A stretch of 64,000 bases of DNA from Taeniopygia guttata. Taxonomy: Eukaryota; Chordata; Aves; Passeriformes; Estrildidae. Positions within the stretch are counted from its first letter, which is position 1; the number at the start of each line of letters is the position of its first letter. The stretch lies in NCBI RefSeq assembly GCF_048771995.1, contig NC_133024.1, positions 61,400,501-61,464,500 of the forward strand, given 5' to 3'. Both the position numbers and the translations under genes were made by a program. Of the stretch, positions 49,697 to 61,622 are shown piece by piece. Under the pieces are notes generated by a model. That model did not search any database. It saw nothing but the letters and a program-made list of their open reading frames with translations, and was not told the DNA's origin.

Positions 49697-52600
49697 TCCA
49701 ACTGTGCCTTGTTAATAAATGTAACTGATCCTTTCCTAAATGTGTCGTCTTCAAGCAAGTGCAGTAGGAGCCAGTTGTCACCTTCATTTACTCTGTTAAT
49801 TAGTGATCAGTGTCTGAGAAGGCAGTAACCAAACTTTCTGAAGAGCGAGTAAATGCACTTGGATTCCAGAGCCAAGACACATTTCATAGATTTTGCTGAG
49901 ATTATGTGCAATCTTCTGTTCATCACAGTCACATTTTAATCACTTTCCAGGATGAGAAAGAATATTCTTCTTGCCAAAACTCAGTGCTGTCGGCAGAGAA
50001 TGGGAAGCTTCTTGTCTGCTGTGACTGTACAGTTAAAGGTTGATAAGTGTTGGTGCACTGCACCATGGGAAGCAAGGACAGTAAACTTCCCCTAGCATGG
50101 CCAGAAGAAATCCTGTCCAGTCCTCAAAGCTGTTGAGTCAAAGTTTATGAAGGCACTTGATAAATACAACTGAAGCTTGAAGCATGAGTCTTAGCTGTGG
50201 TTGTTATCCTAATGTGGAGCTAAAGGTTGCTATCCTTATGTGCAACATCAGCATCCTCAGGCTCCAGAAGGGATGGGTGAGAAAGAAAGGTTTACATCCA
50301 TGGGTCCAGAATAGGTTGTCACAGCCATCACTGCTTGGAGATGTTTTCCATAAAAACCATAAACATATCTGCATGAAATAAAGCATATCTATATGTTTCC
50401 TAAAACTGGTATCTTGTCTAACTTAAAGGCTCTAAATCACAGTGAGACATGACCTTTGAGGATTATATGACAGCCTGTTACATCACATCACTTAATGATG
50501 AATTGTTAACCCAGGAACATGATTATGAGATGTCTGTCAAAAAATATTTCTTTACTTTAACATAGGTATATCTGGAATAACAAGAGTGATTCTGGAGCAA
50601 AGGTTTAATGATAACTTTTGAGAGGGAGGTCCGCGGTTCTTTGTGAAGTTAAGTGCATTAATTCTTTAGAACACAAATTTATTATTTTGTACACTTGTGA
50701 AGTGGATGAGATGTTGGAGTTGCAAGTCTCCTTGTTAGTCCATTAGTTACGAGATCCTTACAAAGGGAAGACTTGGCAGGTCTCTGGCTAAGATGACACT
50801 GTGATGTAGAGACTAAGCAAATCTGGGATCACTCATTAGAAAAAGGAATTTCAAGGCTGTGGCATACACTACATATATGAGAAAGTTTTTAAAACTAAAA
50901 AGAACACAAATAGTTAAACAAGGAGCTGTTTCTGCAAGAGTTGAATTTTTGATAAGTCATTTGATTCTTGCAAAGTCACTGAGTTTGTGAGTATAACATG
51001 CTGGAGTTTCAATGCCTTTTTGATTTTACTAATAAAGTGTGTTAAATGTATTTCCTGTTGTTCCTCCTGTGTAAGCATATGCCACTTTCTATGGTGACTG
51101 TTAACTTTCATATGACTGTTTTGAAGTATTCATTACACTGAAGACCAAAATATTTAATGGATCACTTGTTATCTAACACTCATCACCTTCTCTAATAAAC
51201 TGCTGTGATATTCTGTCTTGATTTTTGCAAGCTGTTTGGGTGTATTTGAGCACATTTAATATTTGAAAACTCTCTAAAAATAAAGCACTGTTTTCAAGGA
51301 ATGCAGTTCAGAAAGCAGTATTTTCTGATGGCTCCTAAAAACATATCAGGGATGCTGATTTCAGAAAGAAATAAACACATTTTGGACTCAGTTTCATGGG
51401 CTGTTTGGGCTGTGCCCAGCAGTTCTTCAAGAAGAATATCTTTGCATTCTGAGTCTGTTAAGGGAGTTTTCAAGTGTGGCTGGTGGATACTATGGTTTTA
51501 CCCAAAGTAATGCAAGGGCTAGGTGAGGAAATGAGGTATGTAAGGCTTCATGCCACTCAATGCTTTTCCTGCACTCTGTAATTTCCTAAAGCTTGTTGTA
51601 AGTTGAACTTAGCTTTTGTGACAAATCCCACTTACCTCCTGTGTCCTACAGATATTTCTAATGTGGCATGGAAGATGGATGGCTTGTAGTATCTCTTGCA
51701 ATATATTTTAAAATATTTTTTTATGCCACCATTGGCATAAAGGCCAGGGAAAGGCCAAGGAAAGGCCAAGGAAAGGCTGAGATTCTGGAAAACAAGGGAA
51801 TATTTTTTTAAACTATTATCAGTGTGAGTGCTGAGCAACACTGCTACTGCAATAATTACAAAAAATTAATTAAAAGAGACAAACCCAAAGTTAACAGGAA
51901 ATTGAATTGTACTCACTTCTCATATTGTAATGACTAAATTGCCCATTAGTATAATAACTAATACAGAATATTTTTGTGGACATCTCAGGTTGTTTGTTAG
52001 AGGTGGTGGGCTGGATTCCTCTCACATATCTTCATCTGATAGTAATGAAAAAGCAAAATACTTACCAGTGCTTGTTGGCACTTCACAATGACCATTTTCA
52101 GAATGTTGGTGTTTCAGTGAAACCACTCCTTTGAAAACACCAGTTTTCTATGTGAGCTTCTTATTCATTATTTCATTAGAAGACCAAAGTGCATTGACCA
52201 GGACTGAAATAATTTCAGGTAAGAAATAGTACTGCTGTAATTCAGGTTAGCTAAACGAAAGCTTTTAAAAATATTTTTTCATTGCATTCTGAATTATTAA
52301 AGAGGAAAATAGTAGGAAGAACTTCCTCTTATATCAGGGACCATAGGGGATTTTCCTTTTCCTTATCTGCAAAGCAAAGTCTGCGATCTATGTGAAATGC
52401 AGAATAATAAGGGAATTCAGAGTACAGAAGAGGAAAGAGTCACAGGAGACATGCATTATGGCTCCCACAAAATACTACCACAGTGTATTTTTCCCACAAT
52501 TTTGTTAACCATTTCCCCCCTCCCCCACATTTGCTTTTTTTTGCAAGGGGAAAATGAATTTGACTTGTACTCTTATTGCTATAAATATTGACTTCTAGGT

Positions 52601-55600
52601 TTGATCAGGAGGATGGATCCCTATTGGTTTCAAAGACAACAAATACGAAATCTGCATTAATTTTGCTGCAGATTATTTTAAAATTCATCTATGTTGTTGT
52701 ACATTTTAGAAGAGGTGTTTCACAATAATGTGATGAAAGCACAGCTCTATGTTTCTCAATAAAGTTTGAATATCACAGAGGAATTTTCCCCCATAATCTT
52801 AGGAAGTTGAGGCAGCGACGCTGGAGAGACATGACTTCACAATTTGTCTCACCTCGCTAAGGTGACACTCTCCTTCCTTTATAGCCAAGTTTTCCCACTT
52901 AGAAAGCGACTAAGGTTTGTGATGCCCCTCTACTTCTGTTTTCTTTATCCCCAAGTCCCCTTGTGTGATGCTCCCACATGATTGCTCAGTATATATTCCC
53001 TGCCTATGGCTCTGACTGTTAAATTGTCATTTTTATTCCAAGAGTGTGCTTTCTTTAAATACTAGGAGAAAAGCTTTTCTCCTTGTACCCTCTAGAACTC
53101 CTCAGCTCTGCTGCTGGCACCAGTCTCGACGGTCTCTTCAGTACCAGCTTTGTGCTCTGTCTCTGCCTCTTTCTTGTTTGTCCCTTAAGAATGGAATGAT
53201 TTTTTTACCTGAGAAGACTCCGTCGTATTTAACAGCAGACTGAAATCCCAGTGCTGGCAGACTTGTGAAGCACTCAAAAGCACAGGTGGTGGGTTTCATA
53301 TTTTTGTGCCTGTTCTGCAGGGAAGGAAGGTGGAAAGAGGTTTTGCTTTAGTCCTGGCTTTGGCACAGCAGCAGGTATGCTGTCAAAGATGACAAACAGC
53401 AGAAAGGGCAGAGTATTAAGATGGTATCCAGCAAACCTGGTTTTAATCCTTGGCTCAGTTTCCAGTACAACAGGTATGAAATTTTCCTTCCTCTCTAATG
53501 TGTTGTGAGAGTAAAACCAAGTTAATAATTGTGAATTTCTGGCATCTGTGGGGTGACGGGCAAACTGCAGTTTTCCAGCTCTGTGCTTAAAACTGCCACA
53601 GAACAGATCTGTGTGTTGAGTTTGGGTGCTGTCCTGTGAGCAGCAGATGTGGGAAGCAGCTCACTGCCTCCATGGGTGCTCCTGGGAAGACATTTGGGCG
53701 CCTACATGGTGTCAGAACATGCAAAGGACAGAAATGCGGTCTCTGAGCTTAGCTCTCCTGCTGTTAGTCCACTTCTGAACTTGAACATCTGCAAGAATTT
53801 TCAACCACAAGCAAAACACAAAACTGAAGAACATTTTGGGTTTCTGGGTTACAAGATACATATTCTTTTTGGAAGTTCAAAGAAAGGCTTAAATAATTTT
53901 TGTTAGGAGGAAAAATCCCCCTAATTAAAATCTAATTGCAGAGTTTAAAATTTTTCTTCCTTTTATAAACTGTGTTAGAAAGAGGGTAACTCCTACACCC
54001 CTGATAAATAGCAGCAGATGTAGCTCAATGGACTTCAAACCATTCCAAAGCCTTTGACAGGACAAACAACACTAACACACTTTCCAGCCTCAACCATCAA
54101 TAAGTGTTTACAAATTAGGATATAATGGCCATTGCTTTTCTTCTTTAAAATACAACAGGAAAAAAAAAACCAACCAAACTTGAAATTATCAAATCTGTCA
54201 TTGAACCTTAATTAGCTCTGGCTCTCTGACATTCTGAAACCTACATGAAGAAAAATAATATTTACATTTCTTTTGTATGCAATAAATTAATGCTTACAAA
54301 ATGCAAGGCAGTATGAAATTCTCTATTCTCTCAGGATGCAGACCGCATAGCAACCAGGGTTTCAGTCTCAGTTGGTGATTCCAGTGGAATAACTGGAACA
54401 GAGCATTATGTGAGCACAACCAGCCACAAATGGTAAAATGTTTAACAATGTCTCAGTTCCAGGGCACTGTCCCCAGGGCTTTTTGTTCAGTCCTATGGCT
54501 CTTAGTGCCCCTGTGCAAGTGTTTGCATAGCAATGCTGCTGGGCTAAATACAGAGATGGACTTGCCAATTAGAAATGGGAGAAATTAACTCAATTTTATG
54601 CTTTGCAAAGCACTGGGGAACTTGATAGTTATCTTTACGTTAAAAAAAAAAATCTGAAGTGAATTACCCTTCAATTTGTCAAATTAGTCCAATACCAAAT
54701 AAAATGAATTCATGATCAGAACAAATGGAATCTAGAGTTCTATCAGTGAATCAAATTCTGCAACTGACATATTATGTTTCATCTTCTTCCAAATGAAATG
54801 CAAATAGAGAGGAACTGGCTTGAGATTTATTTAAATATTACTGATTTCCCTAGAAAAATGCTTGCATGTAAACTTGATTACTCCTGATTGCGCCAGGATT
54901 TAGTTAGCAAATGAAATAAATCTCAAGTACGTGACTTCATTGGTTCAATGAATCTTAATTGATTTGATTAATATCATATACTAGTATCGACCCTTTCTTG
55001 GCTTTCTGGATTTTCCTCTTTGTTTTATTGATCAATATCACACTATTTCCTATTTGTTTTTGCTATACAGTGCATGTGTCTTTTACCCAAGGAAATTAAA
55101 CAAAATTCCTTGCTATAGAAAGAAGGCTCTGTCAGTCCTTCCCATTGGAGGGTGCCATATGCCAAATTAAACCTTTCTTTTCACCTTGATGATTATTCTT
55201 TTGTTAAAGATACAGACATCCAGAATGTGCAGACTGAGCTATAATGTTGAGGCTGGACCTGCACCAGCAGAAGACTCATTGCTCAAATCATGTTGGTACA
55301 GCTTGAGCAAACACTCAAAGCATCTGGTCAGCTCCAGATGGATTTCATCTCCAGTCAACCATTGTGTGCAACCTTGATTCCAATGCCTTACCTGTCTCTG
55401 CCCATGCCCTATGCCTATTCTTTTCCAGAAATTCTCATTCTCATTTTCCATCTTCTTTTGAGCAGCTAGATTTTGTGGCTGTTTCTTCTTTGGCAGGAGA
55501 AAGGTTTTATTCCTCCCTACCATCTCCTGGAGAAAAAAAAATGATGTGACAGTCCCAGAGATCTCCCCTTCCCTTCAGTCCAGTTGCCTGATTTTTTTTT

Positions 55601-57178
55601 TTTATTTCAGTGGAGAAAGGCAGAGCAGAGAGAAATGGAGAATATGAAAGCAAAACCACGCTTGCCTCTGAAAACAAAAACCAACCAATCAACCAACCAT
55701 CAAAAAAAAAAATCTTTTTGAAATCAAGATGTAAATTACTTTTACATATCTGTGTGTAAAAGTCATTTAGTAGCCTTTCAATGAAGAGAATTTTCTATCC
55801 TCAGTGAAGTCCACTCTTTAGTTTTGGAAAATGTTTTATTTATTTTTTTAAAATCATCAAGTATTAAGCATATCTGCTCTTTTTTCATATCTTCTGACAA
55901 CTTTAACCCAGCTTTTTCTTCTGGGAGTTGAAGCTGTGTCTGTGTTAGTCCACGAAATGTGCTTGGGTCTGACCCCCATGAGGCCAAGCACAGAGTGCCT
56001 GGGCAGGCAGAGGAACTCAGCAGTTGGAGCAGGGTGGCTGCCTTTGGACTACCCACTCCTGGACACCCTCTGCTCCCAAACTGTGCCTGGGAACTGCAGG
56101 GGGACACTCCAACTGGCACTGGTCCAAACTGTGCTGTAATCAGGTCATTCCAACATCTTAACAGTAGGGATGATCCCTCTTTCCAGGACACAGGACTTCT
56201 TCTAGGCACTGGCCATCTTAGCAATATAGACACAAACAGAGAGTATTCATGATTTTTTGTAGGTCCACTAACTCTCTGGGTCTTAGAAACGGACTTTAAG
56301 TGTTGAAATTATGAGGAGTAACTTTTTGGCTAGTTTTAAGAAGCAAGGCATCCCCTTTTATGTCAGAGGTTGTGCAAACATCAGCTGAGACTTGAAATAG
56401 TGAGACATGCAGGTCACAAAACCCCTGGGATGAACATATGAGTGCGTCAACTCACCCAGGAAGAACTCTGTGCCCCAGTCTTTGTACTTCAGGGCAGTTG
56501 CAGCATCACTGAGAAGCCTAGGCACAGTGGGCTTAGGCTGAGGGTGTATCTTTCCAAATCATACAGCTCTGAGGTACCATACCAGTAATTAGAAAAGCAC
56601 CAACTGTGAAAACACAGTTCACATTTTACCTGATCATCCTCTCCTGCAGAGCTGCAGACTGGTTTGCTGTTCCTTTGAGTCAATCCTGTGTATACGTTTC
56701 TGATGTTTACATCTCAACTAGGAGAATTCCATGCTGGATGTACACCATGTGGCTGCGCTGCCGGAGTCAGCAGCCACTAAAATCCCCAGTCTCCAACATG
56801 GGCCAGAGCCAGATATGAGCAAATTCTTCTCAAGTTACAAGCTGGTTACAGCCAGAGGTTTAATAATGTGGTTTCACTAGGTAATTGTGCTATCCAAGTT
56901 AACTATTAATTAACCTCCCATTAGATGATGTCAGACCTTGCTGCACAAGAAACAACTGCCATAATTGTAACAGTTTTTATTTCTGTGTTGACTGTATTGA
57001 GTATGCACTAAAAAGATAAGCAGGGAAGGATTAGATTGCATTTACTGACCATTGAGCAAATATTTCTTCTATCTTCACTCAGATCTTTAAAAAATCTTAT
57101 ATCTTTGTGAAGGGATTTTATTTTGATTTTTAGCAGAAATGATGATATCCCATACTGCTGTGGCAAGGCCCACATACT
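49697..57178. other. Unannotated non-coding DNA
   Basis: No supported gene in about 7.5 kb. It contains the 11-bp tandem repeat at 51739-51780, short A/T runs (54642-54651, 55590-55601, 55700-55711) and a 151-codon minus-strand frame at 55778-56233 that resembles no family and overlaps plus-strand frames over 55936-56252. Confidence 0.5.
51739..51780 (+). repeat. 11-bp tandem repeat, about 3.8 copies
   Basis: Units start at 51739, 51750, 51761 and 51772. The second and third are identical ('aaaggccaagg'), the first differs at one base, and the fourth is partial and diverging. It is a minisatellite-like micro-expansion. Confidence 0.92.
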
Positions 57179-57234
57179 ACTTCTTCAAGTAAACTCTGTA
57201 CTTTTTTCCCCTCTATATATTCAGTTGATAACAT
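57179..57234 (+). repeat. 56-bp perfect inverted repeat, left copy
   Basis: This segment is the exact reverse complement of 60627-60682 over all 56 bases. It begins 'acttcttcaagtaaactctg' and ends 'cagttgataacat'. Similarity stops at once on both sides: the base before (57178, T) and the base after (57235, T) already fail to match. Comparing further outward and inward by eye gives no alignment. It has no coding potential and is not CR1, MIR or the LTR seen elsewhere. Its nature is unknown to me; options are the terminal inverted repeat of a DNA transposon, a templated insertion, or a constrained non-coding element. Confidence 0.97.
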
Positions 57235-60200
57235 TTTATTTAACAATCTTGAAATGAAATTTTACCTCTTTCTGGCAAGGGCAACACATGCTTGATCTGT
57301 GAAGTGGCAGGTAGACTTTTTTCAGAGATACAAAAAGCCTATTCAAAACATTCCCTTTTCTGATATAATGGGAACATCAAACTTTGCAAGGTAAGGTTTC
57401 TGCTTCTACAACCAAGCTCTTAAAAAATACTAGATCAACAGTTATCTGTTGTTTCCTTCCACTGCTGGGACTTTCTGTAACACAGCTGTATAAAATAAGA
57501 ACATTGTTTCTTCCTGTGTCTGCACCAGTGGCCTTTGTGGTGACCTTTTAGAAATTACAAGGCAGGGTGGTCTGAATGTCACCATTAATTCAGGTTAGCC
57601 AAGAAGCTTCAATGTATGTTACTTCATATGCCCGGCACGACCACAAAAACTCACACTGCCTAAGTCCTGGAATCCCAGGGCTTGTGTGGACAAGTAGGAA
57701 CCAATTTTAGCGGTGCTCCCACTATCCATGTTAGCAGGTTGTTTACCAAGTTATTTTGAGAAACTCATGGGAAGTCAAAGAGCTGAGACAGATATTCAAA
57801 ATAGATGTCTGTCACATAGCATTTGTAGAATTCATTGTCTGCCAGTTACCAGGGAAGTTCCGTAAGCCATGCTGGCAGCATCAGACTTACTGACAGAGAG
57901 ATTAAATACTCATTTTGTAATTAGTGGGAGTATTGCTTTGTTTTTATTGCAGTTATACATAGATGTTCCAACAGAGATTGAGGGCCTCTCTATGATAAGC
58001 ATTAGATTTATGTACCATAATAATTAAAGTTCTTGCCTCACAGTCCTATGGAGGTCATCTGAAGGATGCTGAGAGATTTCAAAACAAATAAAGTGATTAT
58101 GAAATGGATCCACCTTGAGCTGTTCAGCTCCCAAAGTTGCAAGATCAAGTCAAGACCACACACAGAGCTCCCTCTCTCCATGTTGTTTATGAATGGTTTA
58201 CAAGGGGCTCTTCCCAGGGGGCCACTACCACAGGCACTCCAATATTATACCCACTTCTAAAACGGCCTCCACAGAATCGTTATTATGAACATTTTTTCAG
58301 ATGTTATAAAATAACGGCTTCACAGCGAGTTAACTACACTCTAGCTTAGTCAGATGGGGAACAATATAGTTTATGTGCTCTGAGCTTTCTCATGGATTAA
58401 ATTTACCACTTGGTCAGTGGTAGTGCCCCTGTTTGACAGATGTAGGCCATTATTGAACAATTTGGCCTTCAAAACTGTGACTGTATTTGGAAAAGTACTT
58501 TTGGCACAGCTAACCTCAATTTTAGCAGTCCATAATGAAACATGGGAGACCTTCCTTATGCTGACAACAACATGGAATAGGCTACTTCTGAAAGTATTTT
58601 AAAAAATTTGATGAGGAGGACATTATCAGTAGAAAAAAAGGCCCGGTTTGGACTCTACCACACTTCGCTCACTGAGGTGACGGCTTCTGTCAGCTCCTCC
58701 TGAAGATCATTTAATTTACCTGTGTAAAATCCTAGAAATAAGGAGTCATGTTGCTACAGAGTCAAGAGGTGACAGTGCAGTAGAAGCCGGGAGGGAGTGC
58801 TCAGGTGTGACCTCTGGGCAAAAGTGAAAGGGTGGGGCATCTGCTCGTAAGCTGCCTTGTAAGAAAAGACTTTGGCAGCATGGCAGTTTTGGGATGGTGT
58901 TTCAGTACAGAAAACTTGTCATGTACACATATACTTGTATGTACATTGGGATAGACAGGAGGGTCACACATTTGATGGAGACACTTTAGCAGACTATCCA
59001 GTGTACAGAGTACCATGTCTGTGTCACATAAGGGTGTTGGAAAGAGAGGAAACCACTACTCCTCCAGTATACAGGAATCTTCAGCCAGAGCTGGGAAAAA
59101 ATGCAGGCGAGAGCACAGATTTTTTTTCATTTTAATTCACAAGAAGATGTGTTTCTGACCAGAAAGGATGGGGACATCCAAAAATTAGTGGACATGTTGA
59201 AGATGGGCATTTGTAGTCATGACAAGGGGCTATAGAAGGTATGAAGAACAGGGAAAGAAGAGCTTGTGAAAAGTGTTAATTTCATAGTGGGTGTTAGTGA
59301 AACTTGGAAGTACTGGAAAGGAAGAATGAAGACTCCAGTGTCTTAAGGCTAGGCAGAGATGGAAAGGAACAACTGACTGTAGCCAAGGACTGGGAAGAAT
59401 GTGATGTTTTAGGAATGTGACATCAGATACATCCCTGTCCTTGCAGGACACATGTTGACTCAACCTGTGGCCAAGGTCAGCCTTGGTTTGACAAGCACAC
59501 TCCATCATGCATCCTTCCCCCAGTCTTGAAGTGGAAGGAGTTTTCCCTTTGTGATATGTTCTGTGAAAGCTGAAGCTCTCAGTGATCCTGACAGCATTCT
59601 CTCTGAGCATGACCCAGCCTTGTCAGTGAATGCTGAGTTGCAAGGCATGAGGGATGTGGAAGCTAGTCCTGGTCATGCTGGAAAAGGCTCCTCATTGGCT
59701 AAACAAGGCATGGTGTTGAGTATTTGGCATGGAATTCAAGCCATTGACCTTGGGTCACAGCCCCAGAAATAGTCTCCTTCCCATTGCCTTTCCCCAATCC
59801 TCACGAACAACAGCAACCTCCTGGGGTAGAAGATGGGCTGGAAAACAAGACCAGAGTCTTCTGGGATGACAAGGGCAAAGCAGCTCTGGCTGTGCCTGAG
59901 GATATGTTGGCCAGCAGCAGTATTACCAGAGGCCACCCAGGCTGGAGATGTCCTTGAAAGGGTGGTGTGAATGTTAGCTTGAATGTTTCCCCTTCTAGGG
60001 GAGACCTTAATAGCCAGACGTAATCCTTCTATCTCCCTCCCTAGGATTTGACAGCAAAAGGGCGATTTTTAATGCAAACAATTCACCTTTTCAAGTTAAA
60101 GTTTGGGACCAGATCAGCTCCAAACAGTTTTAACATGGTGAGGTGTGTGCATGCATTTAGACATCTTTGTGTTCCCAGCCTCTGACCTTTTTTTTTTTTT

Positions 60201-60626
60201 TTTGCCTATGAAGTATAAGACCAAAGACTCTCTATTGACAATGATTAGAATAAAAGATTAAACTTATTTATATTCACATCATCTTTGTTCATGAGTGCTG
60301 GCTAACACACTGCCACTCTTGGGATGGAGCACAGCAGCCATTTTGTATGCAGGAGATCTTACCAATAATTTTCAAGGAGTGGTAGAAGTGGCAAATAACT
60401 TCCTTAATTGAAAATTATGTGGGAATTTCACAGTGTGCAGAGTATAATTAACCACACTGGAATCTGGCCAAGGAACCAAGGTTAACACCGCTGTACTTGC
60501 AGAAGTGCCACTGGTAAAGCAACACCTCCTGAAAACTTTAGAACCTAATCCATTCCTATAAAATAAATAAAAAGCATGTATTTGAAAGGTGATGTACAGC
60601 TTTTATTTATATTTGGCCATGCCTTC
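57235..60626. other. 3.4-kb interval between the two inverted 56-bp copies
   Basis: No transposase-like frame or other gene is visible between the copies. Frames are short (at most 126 codons, minus strand 59230-59610) and unrecognised. It holds a T16 run at 60188-60203. If the flanking copies were transposon ends, this would have to be a non-autonomous or badly decayed element. Confidence 0.5.
60188..60203 (+). repeat. T16 homopolymer
   Basis: Sixteen uninterrupted T after 'tctgacc'. It is low-complexity DNA; no associated retroposon is identified. Confidence 0.95.
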
Positions 60627-60682
60627 ATGTTATCAACTGAATATATAGAGGGGAAAAAAGTACAGAGTTTACTTGAAGAAGT
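60627..60682 (-). repeat. 56-bp perfect inverted repeat, right copy
   Basis: The reverse complement of this segment equals 57179-57234 at all 56 positions, including a 4-base G-run and a 6-base A-run that would be expected to change quickly. The bases just outside (60626 C, 60683 C) do not continue the match. The flanks on the outer side read 'catact' at the left copy and 'caatga' at the right copy, so there is no convincing target-site duplication. Confidence 0.97.
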
Positions 60683-61395
60683 CAATGACTGAAACAGTCA
60701 ATCATGGCTGTACACTAAAATCAGAGGTATATACAGCTCTTAATGACATACTTTTTTAGTGAATCAAAGTTGAGTTAGTATATTGCATTATGCCAGTTCT
60801 TTATAAAATTGAGCCAAAGTCCTCTAATGTATGCAGCACATTTTATCAAATGTTTAAGAAATATTTGGAAGAGGAATATTGTTTATATAGAAGGAAGGGG
60901 GGAAAAGTAAAGTTGGCAGCATATCACGCAAAAATTAGTTCAGTAAAAGGGGGAAAAAAAAATCAAGCTATGTGCCAGAGTTTCAGTCACAGTCAGATGA
61001 GCTTTTCTGAGCTTGCAAGTACTATACAAATGTGAAAAACACACACTTGGTGCAGGAGGAAGTGAAGAAGGAAATAGCTGATGGAGAAGTTGTGGCTGTT
61101 TATGCCAATGGTGACGCTGCAAGTCAGATAGAAAAAAAGAAGCAAGAAATGAAGTAATGCCTAAAGCCTGGGTTAATCTCTCACATTGCTGGAGCTGTGT
61201 TGCAGATTCTTTAGGCCGTGGTATGGGACAGCTATGGGTCTTGTGGCACAAGTCGTGCTGCTTCTTTTCCAGAGGGAGCATGATTCTCATCATGGCTGCA
61301 ACTCAATAAGCAAGAAAATCCTATGGAAACCATAGGACTTACATTTTCCTGTTGTGTAAAACCTGGACTGGTCATGCAGAATTGGGCGTGACGTG
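60683..61395. other. Unannotated non-coding DNA
   Basis: About 710 bases with two short opposite-strand frames (60790-61035 and 60940-61293) that resemble nothing known. No repeat is recognised. Confidence 0.55.
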
Positions 61396-61622
61396 AATCA
61401 CAGAATCATAGAATTGTTTGGATTGGAAGTAACCCTCCCATCATGGTCATCTTACATTATACCAGGCTGCTCAGTGCCCAGTCCAACACAGCCTTGGACA
61501 CTGTCAGGGAAGGGGCATCCACAGCTTCTCTGTGCAACCTGTCAGGGCACCCTCACAGTAAAGAATTTCTTCCTAATATCCAGCCTAAAGTTACTTCCCT
61601 CAGTTTGAAGCCATTCCCCTTG
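61396..61622 (-). mobile_element. CR1 LINE, 3'-end fragment (minus strand)
   Basis: The plus strand begins 'aatcacagaatcatagaatt', the reverse complement of the CR1 terminal repeat of ATTCTATGA-type units. It then passes a diverged terminal block and shows recognisable 3' UTR segments: 'cagcttctctgtgcaacctg', 'aagaatttcttcctaatatc' and 'gtttgaagccattcccctt'. The copy is antisense, 5'-truncated near 61622, and lacks any ORF. It resembles the copy at 23600-23862 but differs at many sites, so the two are independent insertions rather than a duplication. Confidence 0.9.

Noticed and set aside
50290..50345. Weak similarity to the CR1 block for 'gaacaggttgcccagag' and 'ctggagatgttc'
   Set aside because: Two short blocks with a poor spacer and no flanking CR1 sequence on either side.
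55778..56233. 151-codon minus-strand frame
   Set aside because: Overlapped by open plus-strand frames, low in recognisable motifs and ending in AT-rich DNA; looks like a by-product of local GC content.
23600..61622. CR1 copies at 23.6 and 61.4 kb as a segmental duplication
   Set aside because: They differ at many positions and their flanks are unrelated, so they are independent insertions.
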